Positions 9,077-17,890 of a stretch of 18,101 nt of DNA are shown one piece after another. Below the pieces are notes generated by a model that did no database searches, was not told where the DNA came from, and saw nothing but the letters and a program-made list of their open reading frames with translations. A program made the position numbers and the translations under genes. Origin of the DNA: Monoraphidium neglectum. Lineage: Eukaryota; Chlorophyta; Chlorophyceae; Sphaeropleales; Selenastraceae. The stretch's first letter is position 1. The number at the start of each line of letters is the position of its first letter. The stretch is taken from NCBI RefSeq assembly GCF_000611645.1, contig NW_014012661.1, forward strand, positions 1 through 18,101. The letters are read 5' to 3'.

Positions 9077-12000
9077 TCACTTGACGCCGCCAGGCAGGAA
9101 CTGCCGCGCCACGCCCCGCAGGCTGGTGCCCTCCACCCGGCGCGCCCAGTCCTCGCGGCTGCTGCACTGTGAAGCCCCAGAGGCCAGCTGGCTATGGAGC
9201 AGGGCGGCTGCGTCTGCAAGCTCGTCCCAATGCGCGAATTCGACGCGCTCGCGCATGTTGCAAGTCGGGTCTGCAGGCACAGGGTTGTAAGACGGAGCAG
9301 AGGTAGCAGCATCCTCGCAGTCCCGCCTATCCAAGGAACCCAGCAGAACTTGCCACCCGCAGAATTCTGCCATTCGAATTGCTCAGATATCACGGAACGG
9401 GGATGGTCACCGACTCAGGCCAATGGGCGAGCAGCCACGCAGCCGGCAGGCAGAAGATTGCTGCAAGCACGGCAGCGCTGCCGCCCCGCTAGCGGGACGC
9501 AACGCACCTGCAGGGTACAAGATGATGGGGGTGAATGGCGGCTTCCCAGGGCCCCAGCTGTGGCGAGGGGGAGCAATAATGACGGAAGCGATTGTAGCTT
9601 GTAAGCAACCAGGAGCCAGACTTGGCAGAAACTGCGTGTGGACTGGCTGGCACACGTACTACAACCCGTGCAAGCCGAGCGTGTGCGATGCAGCTGCGCA
9701 GCACTGGACTGCAACAGGCATCCCAGAAAGCAGCGCGCTCACGCACACCCATGCACACATGTCTGCGCGCACGCGCGTCCGCGAGCGCGCGGACACACAC
9801 GCACGCACGCACGCGCGCACGCACGCACGCACAGCATGTTTGACCTCGCCCGTCTGCTCACCAGCCGCGGTACCGCTCCGCCTGCTCTGCGGTGTACAGA
9901 ACCTCCGCCACCACTGGCGCAGGGGGGTTGTCTTTGTCAGCCTGCGCGGGCTCCAGCGGAATCAACCGCAGCCGCGTCGCAATCAGCTCCAGCCCCCCCA
10001 TGAACGCCTCCATGACTCCGGGGGGGCGACCGCCGCCAATCGCTGCTTGACGCGTGGCTGCGGCAAAGTAGGGCACGTTCAGCTGGTCGCGGCGGCAGGC
10101 GGCCATCACCAGGACCTCGCACACGATGCCAGGGATTTTATCGGTGCCTCGAATCTCGTGGTCGCCGAAGCGCACCCACGCCTTGAGCAAACGCATCCCG
10201 TTCTTCGTGGTGGGGTGCTGCGCCCTGACCACCTCCACCTCCACTTCCGTCAGCTGCAGCACGCGGGTTCGGTCCGACACGGGTAGCACTGCGGGGTGCG
10301 GCGGGTAGCACTGGTCGCTGCTGCGTGCTGCTGCGCGGTCGCTGTGTGCCGCCGCAGGCAGCAGGAGGGGCGCGAGCAGCGCGTTGTACAGCGCTTTGTC
10401 CAGCGAGCCTGACCCCAGGTTGGCGGGCTTGGGCACGGGCAGCACATCCAGGTGCAGGGGGCCAGCGGGATCCAGGCTGGGGCGCTCGAACCGCCCGTGC
10501 CTGCCAGACGAGGGCCGAGGTGCGGACGAGGTGGCCGTGATCAAGGCGGCTTGCGTGGGACTCCAACACTGCCTGCTGCCAAAGAAGTAAAGGTCGTATA
10601 TCCGACTGGTGGGAGCGCGCCGCGGCAGCCAACCAGCAGGGCCGCTGGCTGATGACAGGGACGTTTGTAACGCGGCTAGCTGCGCATCAGTACGTGCACC
10701 TACTGCCCAACAGAGAGCTCCGCCACAAAGGTGCGCTCTGTTGTAGCCTGGCGCATCTGCACTTGATTGGCTGGAAGCAGCTAGCAGCTCACTTGAACGG
10801 TTTGGTGGGGATGGCCCCCCATCCCTCGGACACCAGCAGCTCCTGGACATCCGCAATGGAGGCCTTGCGCGCCACGTCCCAGGTGGTGCCGGGATGGTTC
10901 ACCAACAGGACTAAATCCAGATCGTAGCTGGGCATGGACAGGGCAAGGGTTGCAGTTTCGCAAACAGCGCGTCATGTGATGTCATAGCTGCAGCTGGTGG
11001 GTGCTGCCGGGCTTCTGTTGGATGGCCATGCACAGGGGGTTGGTGGACAAGCAAACGGCAGGTGGCCACGCGCACCTGCCAGCCAGGTTGGTGAGCTTCT
11101 GAGCCGAGCCGCCCCTGATCAGGTTGTGGAGGCTCCAGATCGTGCTGCTCAGCTTCTTCCTGAACACCTCGTACACCTCGTCTGTAATGGCAGGCACTGC
11201 CGCCTGTGCCTCCGTTTGCGGCTGCATGGCTTTAATGAGGTCCTCTAAGCCCTGCTGTGCGTGGCTAGTGATTGCCAGGGCCGCCGGCTGGAGATGGGGC
11301 ACAACGGGCTCCGCTGCAGTAGCCAGCAGTGTGCCCTCTCCTGCCACTTCTCCCGCCGTAACAGGCGCTGCCGTGGTTGCTGCCATCACCGTACTCGCCT
11401 GCGCTGCTCTCTTGGGACCTGCCGCTAGCGGCGTGACCCCCCACACCCAAGGTGGCGCGCCGTTGTCCCACTCCGCGGCGCACTGTGGGGGATTCCGCCC
11501 CTTGGCAGGCTGGTAGGGGCCGCCAGCGCCGCCGCCGCTGCTGCTGCTGCCGCTGGGTACCTTCACCACTATGGTGCAGGCGCCGAGGGGGTATGTCCTG
11601 TAGGTCCTCTCGGAGAACTGCCCCTGACAGTTGTGTGGCGGCTTGTAGGCGGCCAGGCATGGCAGGCCCGAGTTGGCTAGGTTTAGGTGCTCTCCAAGCT
11701 CAGGGTGCACCTCCTCCCAGTACTGCGCCACAGAGATCTTCCCTGACGCCGCAAAGCCGCCAGGGCCGGCAGCCGCGAGCTGCTGCTGCTGCTGCTCCTG
11801 CTGCAGCCGTGGGTGGGGCTGCGAGCCGCAGGCGTGGGTGATCGTGGCTGCGCTGCGGGGATCCACAAAGGCGACCTTGATGCTGTGGCCGCCCCTAAGT
11901 TCCTGGAGGCTCTCAACATGTTTGTGCCACCGCACCTGCAGCAGGGGCCAGACGTGTGCAATGGGCGCGGCAGGCGGCACTGGTGGGGACTTGAAACTCG

Positions 12001-12249
12001 ATGGACCGGCCCGCAAGAGCGGCCCAAGACTCTTTTGCAAGGATTTCATGTGCTGTCCAGTAGCCCCACCCAGACACCGCCATTGCTCATCCTGCCCACC
12101 TCCTGGCCACGCAGAAGGCTGTTCACACAGTCGAAAGTGCTGCTTCGCCCTGCCGCCCAGAGGCGCTCCAGTCCCTCGGGCCCCACGCCACGCAGCTGCT
12201 CGTGCTGCAGCAGCCACTCCTTCACCGGTATCTGTTGCTTTTCTGACAT
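9077..12249 (-). CDS. OAS/CD-NTase-like nucleotidyltransferase with N-terminal PAZ-like domain (6 exons, ~700 aa)
   Basis: Exons (minus): 12249-12100, 11935-11076, 10927-10793, 10575-9862, 9557-9508, 9270-9077. They sum to 2,103 nt (701 codons with TGA), with phase kept at each GT-AG junction. The start of exon 4 could be 10572 instead. Residues 1-50 are helical. Residues ~33-173 resemble PAZ: FDCVNSLL, LQELRGGHSIKV, ISVAQYW, SGLPCL, TYPLGACTIV. A Gly/Ser/Ala linker follows. The nucleotidyltransferase core begins near 300: RGGSAQKLTNLAG at 324-336, then SYDLDLVLLV with catalytic D339 and D341. The spacing matches the OAS GGSSGKGTTLRGRSDADLV box. LDVLPV supplies the third acid, D425. LTEVEVEVV, RLLKAWV and IPGIVCEVLVMAA match the OAS C-terminal helices. 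PIILYPADPTCNM, then HWDELADAAALL, matches the OAS PVILDPADPTGN end. Expected chemistry is template-independent nucleotide transfer (2'-5' oligoadenylate, cyclic dinucleotide or RNA tailing); product unknown. The frame stays open upstream to an ATG at 12516, which would give ~789 aa. The OAS call is strong, the PAZ call moderate. Confidence 0.83.
9739..9838. repeat. Alternating purine-pyrimidine (CA/CG) tract with a hairpin in intron 4 of the OAS-like gene
   Basis: About 100 bases of almost uninterrupted CA and CG steps (ACGCACGC type), the composition prone to left-handed Z-DNA. Inside it, 9777-9794 is a perfect 7-bp inverted repeat (GTCCGCG / CGCGGAC) around a 4-base AGCG loop. It is spliced out, lying between exons 10575-9862 and 9557-9508. 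Confidence 0.85.
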
Positions 12250-13409
12250 TGAAAAACGGTCGGCATCCTCCTGGGCGCGAGTCAAAGCTGAAGTGAAATC
12301 AGGGTCGTGGCGTCGTGCGGCAAACCGGCAATCTCGGCGACGCTCGTATGCCTCGTGAGCAGTCTCGAATAACGATACCGATCTCACCAGATACACCCGA
12401 ACATCCCCTCCTCGCTGCCGCCAAAACACGCCTCGGGCGCCTCGTGAGGGGCCTGGCCCAAGGGCACGGTTGAAGGGTCTCCAGAGGTTCGCCCCATGCG
12501 TGTGATTGGCCCTCATTGCTACACTCGATGCAGCCGCATCAGCACTGATTGTAAATGTCAATATGTTTCGTCAGGGCCTGACACCATCAACCAACGGCGG
12601 CTACTCACACTCACAGAGCATCAACTGAAGGCGCCTCACGCACTTCAGCCGTGCGCGCCCATCAGCACGCATTATCGTCGTATTGCCACAAATACATCAT
12701 CCACGCAGACAAGGCTTTTTGGTGCGAATACCTCGCCTGTAACGACAGAAGCGGTGCTGAAGCGCCGCCGAAGCAGGGCTCCCAGTTTGGCTCAGGCTGA
12801 CATGCACGCACACAGCGGGCACATTGCACGTTCAGCACGGCGGTCTGCACCGCCTTTGCAGGCGCACCAACACTTTTGGTGTCTGCAGAGTTCCAATACG
12901 CACGCCTGGAACAAACTAGGTGGTGGTCCTGATACCACAAGATTGCGAATGACCAAAGGAAGACCAGTAGACCAGTGGTCAGCAATCGCATCACAGGCAG
13001 CTGCGCCGCTCCACATGTCCGCACCAAATGCTTTTCAACATGCAGCAGTCCTGCCTGTCACTGGCGTTGCAGCAGCATGGGGGCTCCAAGCACAAGAGCG
13101 CCCACGCGCTACGGTACTGCTCAGTCGATCCACACTGAGTGACGGACACAGCCTGGCAGCTGGGCGCCCCTTGCTGGGCGCTTGCAAGTCGCAATCCCCG
13201 TTTGCGCCGCCTGCATCACCATGTACTGATGGTACAGCTGCGTGCAATGCGCTTTCCACCCGCACTCACATGCGACCCGTGCTGGTTTATCAGATAAAGT
13301 ACACATCGATCGTGCCGTTTTTCTCGCTTGCTGCCTTGAAAGCGTTCCTGTAAAGCCGAGCCTAAACCAAAATCACAGAACCCTTCGACTGCGTCACGTG
13401 CGATCAGCG
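12250..13409. other. Divergent intergenic/5' region between the OAS-like gene and the plastid-type membrane protein gene
   Basis: The genes on either side point away from each other, so both promoters must lie in or near these ~1.16 kb. No TATA box or repeated operator-like motif stood out. The segment 12516-12250 is open in frame with exon 1 of the OAS-like gene and may be extra N-terminal coding sequence or 5' UTR. An 858-nt plus-strand open frame crosses the region but shows no recognisable protein character. Confidence 0.5.
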
Positions 13410-15570
13410 ATGGAGGCCTGCAGCAGGCTGCCGCGGGCTCCGACAGGTGCATCCATCCCAACGCAGAGACCACTGCGGGCACCCAAAGCGCTAATCAGGT
13501 AATGAAGGCCCTTTTTCTATGGGCTTGCAACACCTGGGACACCTTGTGGTGCACATGCTGACTCTGCGCCGTGCGGCACCCTGCGGCACCCGCTGCCTAC
13601 CGCCCCGAGCACAGGCGCGCACCTCGTCCCCAGGCCGCCCTGCTCGGCCCTGAGGTACGCCCTGATGAGTGCAAGATTCATCCTCAGGACACCGTTGCGC
13701 AAGAGCTGCCGCTTGCCAGGTGATCACCGCCGACAGCCGGGACGCCGTGCGGCAATGGTCGAGCCCAATTTGGCACACATCTTCGTTGACGCCGACGCTC
13801 GTTCTGCGGGCGACCACGTGTCACTTACACGCACGTTCCCTCCGCCCCTTCCACCCGTGCACCAGCCTGCGCCGCGCCGCCGCCAGGACGGCAACCGCGG
13901 CCGCCGCCGCGCTCCTTGGTCTGCTGCCTGCGGGCGCGTCCCGCGCGGCCGTCGCAGCGCTCGCCTCGGCCGCCGAGGGCGTGGGCTACGACCTGGATTT
14001 TGACGGCGCGTCGCCTGAAGTTCTGGAGGTCATGTTTGTGGTGGTGGCGACGTACTTTGGGCTCATGGTGCTGTACATATGGCTGGCGTCCATGATCGAC
14101 GAGGTGGGGCTCACATGCACTGAAATGGAAAGCACAGTTTGTGCATGCGTGCGTGCGGGCACGCGCGCGCGCGCATGTGTTTTAGGGGGAGGGTCTGCAT
14201 GTGGGTGGGAATTCGCCGAGGTGCTTAGGTCTGAGCCCGTGTGACCTGTGTGGCTGAATGAATGAAGGTGCGGACTGGGCGGTTGGATGCATGGGCGGGT
14301 CAGGTGGATGTGGGATGCGAGGGCGGGTGCGTGGCCAGTGGGGTCGGGATCTATCGTGCATGCGTGTATTTATGTGAGGGATCAGGTTGGGTGGTGAGCA
14401 AAACCAAGCTGTGCCCCCTCCCTCCACCCCACGCAGGACCCTGACACCGCGAGCCATGCTCATGGCCACACGGCGTTCCGCAGCGGCGGGGCCGCCGGAC
14501 GGCCGCACAACCCGCACCAGCAGGCGCAGCAGCAGCAGCCGAAGCAGCAGCAGCTGCAGGACCAGGAGCAGCTGCCGACTGGCTATGCGCGCCACCTGCG
14601 CGCGCACATCCGCAGCGCGCGCGAGCCGCGGCGCGGGCACGAGCTCGTTGTGCCGGCTACGTGCGAGGACGGGGGGCCGTGCAGCGTGGAGGGGGTGAAG
14701 GCGAATCTGGCGGGGCAGGCGGCGGACTACGTGGCGCAGCAGGTCAAGTGAGTGGCTAGCCCGCAGGCTGGCCGGGGGTCGGCCCCGCGGAGTGGTACGC
14801 TTTCACGTCAGAAGCCATCCGGCTTTGCGTGCGTGCCGCCACAGGCGGCCTCTGCAGACAAGGATCGCAGGGCAGCTTCCTGCTCGCGATAGAAACCAGC
14901 CTTGTGCAAGGCCCACCTTTGTTTGCTGTCCGTTGCCGAAACAACCCCACACTTTGCGACCCATTTATTCCTCACACCGCCACTCGCTTCGCAGGGACTG
15001 CGGCTCCGTGGTGCGCCGCAAGCTGTACCTCCGTCGCATGGCCGCCCAGGACGCCGCCCAGCTCAGCCCCCGCAGCGGCTTCGCCGGCCCCGGCGCCTCC
15101 CAGACGCCCGCGGCCGCAGCCGTGCACGCCTCGGGCGCGCTGGGGCTGGGGCTGCCCGGCCAGATGGAGGCCTGGGTGGACGATTGGCTGGACGCCTTGG
15201 TGAGGGGGCACGTGCTGCCTTTGGCCCACGCAGCTGCGCCAGGGACCGACTGTGCCAGCTGCTCGAGGCGCCAGTGTTCCTGCAGCACGTCACGCCAAAT
15301 TGTGCGTATGTTGCGCAACCCGAATCAGGCCTTGAACCCTTAACAACACCGTTCCCTGCGAACGGCACCCTCACCATTCAACGACCCCAGGGCCCGGCTG
15401 CGCTGGCGGCGGGCAGCGAAGACGGCCTCGTGCGCGCCATCATGGCCGATGCAGCGCCCCGGCTTGCGGTGGGGGAGGTTTCGGAGCTGATCAGGTCAAC
15501 GAGGTCTGCACTCGACCAGCGCCAGAAGCAAGATGACGCCGCCTTCCCGGGCTACGGGCTGTGGCCATAG
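13410..15570 (+). CDS. Unrecognised single-pass membrane protein, probably plastid-targeted (~385 aa, about 5 exons)
   Basis: Exons: 13410-13498, 13866-14103, 14437-14747, 14995-15199, and a last coding block of about 15259-15570 ending in TAG. The first four junctions are canonical and phase-consistent. The last acceptor is less certain: CAG before 15259 keeps frame but makes a 59-nt intron, and 15304-15390 may hold another intron ending at CCCCAG 15390. The N-terminus MEACSRLPRAPTGASI is rich in Ser, Arg and Pro and lacks acids beyond Glu2, like a chloroplast transit peptide. It runs into SLRRAAARTATAAAAALLGL, then LLPAGASRAA, resembling a bipartite thylakoid-transfer signal. After YDLDFDGASPEVLEV comes a clear membrane span at ~84-106 (MFVVVATYFGLMVLYIWLAS). 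Then follow a Gln-rich linker, a charged helical region (ADYVAQQVK, VVRRKLYLRRM) and an acidic amphipathic piece (MEAWVDDWLDAL). It ends EVSELIRSTRSALDQRQ to GYGLWP. I recognise no family; targeting is inferred from composition only. Confidence 0.68.
14142..14178. repeat. GC-alternating hairpin-prone tract in intron 2 of the membrane-protein gene
   Basis: A run of GCGTGCGTGC, then a GGG spacer, then CACGCGCGCGCGCGCATG. The two arms are imperfectly complementary and alternate purine and pyrimidine, so cruciform or Z-DNA formation is possible. It lies in the intron 14104-14436. Confidence 0.75.
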
Positions 15571-15606
15571 CCACCCTATGAAACGGCCATAGCCACCCTA
15601 TGAAAC
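15563..15606 (+). repeat. Perfect 22-bp tandem duplication spanning the stop codon
   Basis: Two identical copies, 15563-15584 and 15585-15606, of a 22-bp unit starting GGCCATAGCCACC, followed by a further GGCC. The first copy contains the TAG stop (15568-15570) of the membrane-protein gene; the second lies in its 3' UTR. Confidence 0.95.
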
Positions 15607-15650
15607 GGCCTGCCGGCCGGCGCAATGGCAGAGTTCGCTTTTTTCTGGAG

Positions 15651-15690
15651 ACGTTGCATTGCAGCGAGAAACGCTGCATTGTGGCGAGTT
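15651..15690 (+). repeat. Imperfect 20-bp tandem repeat in the 3' UTR
   Basis: ACGTTGCATTGCAGCGAGAA is followed directly by ACGCTGCATTGTGGCGAGTT, with 15 of 20 bases identical. It lies 80 bases after the stop at 15570 and has no coding role that I can see. Confidence 0.8.
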
Positions 15691-15725
15691 GCAAAGCAGG
15701 TCTTGCTGTCCTGTGGGCGGGTTTT

Positions 15726-15748
15726 AGTTGACTGCCGCGCGGTCAACT
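15726..15748 (+). other. Short perfect hairpin in the 3' UTR
   Basis: AGTTGAC at 15726-15732 and GTCAACT at 15742-15748 are perfect reverse complements around a 9-base GC-rich loop. A 7-bp stem can arise by chance; function unknown. Confidence 0.5.
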
Positions 15749-16056
15749 CTGGCCAGCGGTCCCGCTTGTCAAGTCGCACGATTTTGAAGTTTGTTCTGAG
15801 CGGGCTCACCCCGCCAATTTCAAAATATCAATCAGCAGATGTCAGGGGAGTTCTGTATGGCCCTGCATTGCCCAAGCATGTCCGCGTCCTCGGCCACCTC
15901 GCTTGCACGCATCATCACAGTGCGTCACACGGCGCTGCAGTTCATTACGCATGCGCGCCCATTCGGCAGTGCAACCGCTGAACACTCCATTACAAAACCA
16001 TGTAGATTTTGCCACACACCTGCGGTTGTTTCTGGTGCACAGTAGTCTGCGCAGGG

Positions 16057-16061
16057 TGTAA
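16057..16061 (+). terminator. Probable TGTAA polyadenylation signal of the membrane-protein gene
   Basis: First TGTAA on the plus strand after the stop at 15570, implying a 3' UTR of about 500 nt. It lies ~600 bases before the katanin start, leaving room for a separate promoter. Confidence 0.5.
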
Positions 16062-16667
16062 CTTTGGTCTGCAACACCTGAACGTCTGCAGCCTGCTCAG
16101 CTGTGTCTACAAGCAAAGCATGTTTCAGATGCAATTGTTCGTCGTACGTGTGCGCTCGGTGGAGAAGTCGGCGCAGAACCCTGAACAATTCAAAACGCCG
16201 CAGTCAAATATGACTGGCCCTAGGATATCCACAAGGTTTGCTCAGACCCGTGAGCAGCTGCGTTTCGATACTGCTGCACCACACAACCTGCTGCTGTCCC
16301 CGTGACGGTTGCTTGTGCCGCGCCTACGCCGGCAACCTACCCACAGTACGCTGAGCGGCTGACGGGAGCGCAGCAGGCGCAGACGCAGCAGGCGCACGCA
16401 CTGGTTGCACACCGCAACTGCATAGATGTTGATGGGTTCACCACATAAGTTTTAGGAGTCATTGTTCGCCCACACAAGACGTGTTTACCCGGCTGCTGAA
16501 CGAGCATTTGAACCAATCTTCTCTCCTGCACGCCAGCCACCAGCAGCAGCGCGGCCAGGCCTCGGCCGTCATGATGGTGATAGTCTGAGCTTGTTCGTGG
16601 AGGTGCCACGGGCCCTGGTTTCAAGAAGCGGCCTTGCAATCTGCAGCAGTGGCTTGACCTTGCACCC
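16062..16667. other. Intergenic region upstream of katanin p80
   Basis: No gene, RNA or repeat of note. It should hold the promoter and 5' UTR of the katanin p80 gene. The frame directly upstream of the ATG at 16668 is open, reading FKKRPCNLQQWLDLAP before MRSYKL, so a slightly longer N-terminus is possible. Confidence 0.5.
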
Positions 16668-17794
16668 ATGCGCTCCTACAAGCTCGGTAAGAACGCCAGG
16701 CAGATATGATCGGGTTGATGCTGACATGGGCGTTCAGAGCTCGCCATGCAGGCGCACCAGATGACACCCGCCCGTGCCTGCGTCACGATGCACCCCACAG
16801 ACGAGTTCGCCGCGCACGCCGGCGCCGTCAACTGCCTGAAGATCGGCCGCAAGTCGTCTGGTGTGCTTGTGACCGGTGGAGATGACAGAAAGGTCAATGT
16901 TTGGGCTATTGGCAAGCCAAACGCTATTCTGGTGAGAGGCGCAGCGCACTGCATGGCGGGCAGCCACGCAAGCACCGCTTTTCCCGGGCTAGTGCACAGC
17001 ACCCCTTCCTGCAACTTTCCATTGCCAACGCGCACCGGAAAGGTCTCAGGACACACGGCCACGGCTCTGGACTATCCCGTAGAGCCTGTCGGGACACACG
17101 ACAGCAGTGCAGTGTGTCAATTTTGACACCCAGGAGGAGGTTGTCGCAGCTGGCGGCCAGGGTGGGACGGTCAAGCTCTGGGACCTGAACGCATCCAAAG
17201 GTGTGGCCTCACGCTGGCAATTACGCTGGCAATAATGGCAGGTGCTTGTGTGTGAGGATGTGTCTACGAGCAGATCAGGGACTTAGCTGCCAGCGGCTGC
17301 CCATCGGGACCACGTCTGATGCAATCCAGCAATCGGCAAGCGTCATCGGTGGGGAGGCTACGAGCGGCGGCTGGTGCAAAGCGTCATCCTTGCATGGCTG
17401 TAGCGTCAGCTTCACGCACCCCACCACTCTCGCACCCCTTCACATCCGCACGCGCGCAGCCGTGCGCACGCTGACCGGGCACCGGTCCAGCTGCCTATCC
17501 ATTGAGTTTCACCCCTTTGGTGACTTTGTGGCGACTGGGTCCCTGGACACGAACCTGAAGGTGTGGGACCTGCGCCGCAAAGACTGCATACAGACGTACA
17601 AGGGCCACAGCAAAGGCGTGACGCACGTTGGCATCAGCCCCGACGGGCGCTGGGTGGCGTCTGGCAGCGAGGCTGGCGAAGTCAAGGTGCGGCGCGGGAT
17701 GGAGGGAGGAAACGGCTGCTGCTGCTGCTGATGTATCTGCTGCTGATTTCCCTGTGGCTGCTTTCTTTGTTTCTGCTGCTTTTGCCAGGGTTGG

Positions 17795-17890
<96 letters not shown>

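Noticed and set aside
11936..12217. Upstream 94 codons of the long minus-strand open frame starting MAAAARAAAW
   Set aside because: It overlaps exon 1 in another frame and then intron 1. The exon 2 acceptor at CTGCAG before 11935 joins exon 1 in phase, so this part is not translated.
9077..12249. Calling the minus-strand gene an Argonaute because of the PAZ-like motifs
   Set aside because: There is no MID or PIWI domain; the C-terminal half is clearly an OAS-type nucleotidyltransferase.
12496..13353. An 858-nt plus-strand open frame (285 codons) across the intergenic region
   Set aside because: No domain, biased composition or splice context. It overlaps the 5' end of the OAS-like gene on the other strand, stops before the transit-peptide exon and is in a different frame. 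A chance open frame is the simpler view.
15200..15258. Joining WLDAL directly to RDRLCQLLEAPVF by splicing
   Set aside because: The protein would look attractive, but no GT-AG pair gives that phase. The phase-consistent acceptor is 15258, so the join was left as uncertain.
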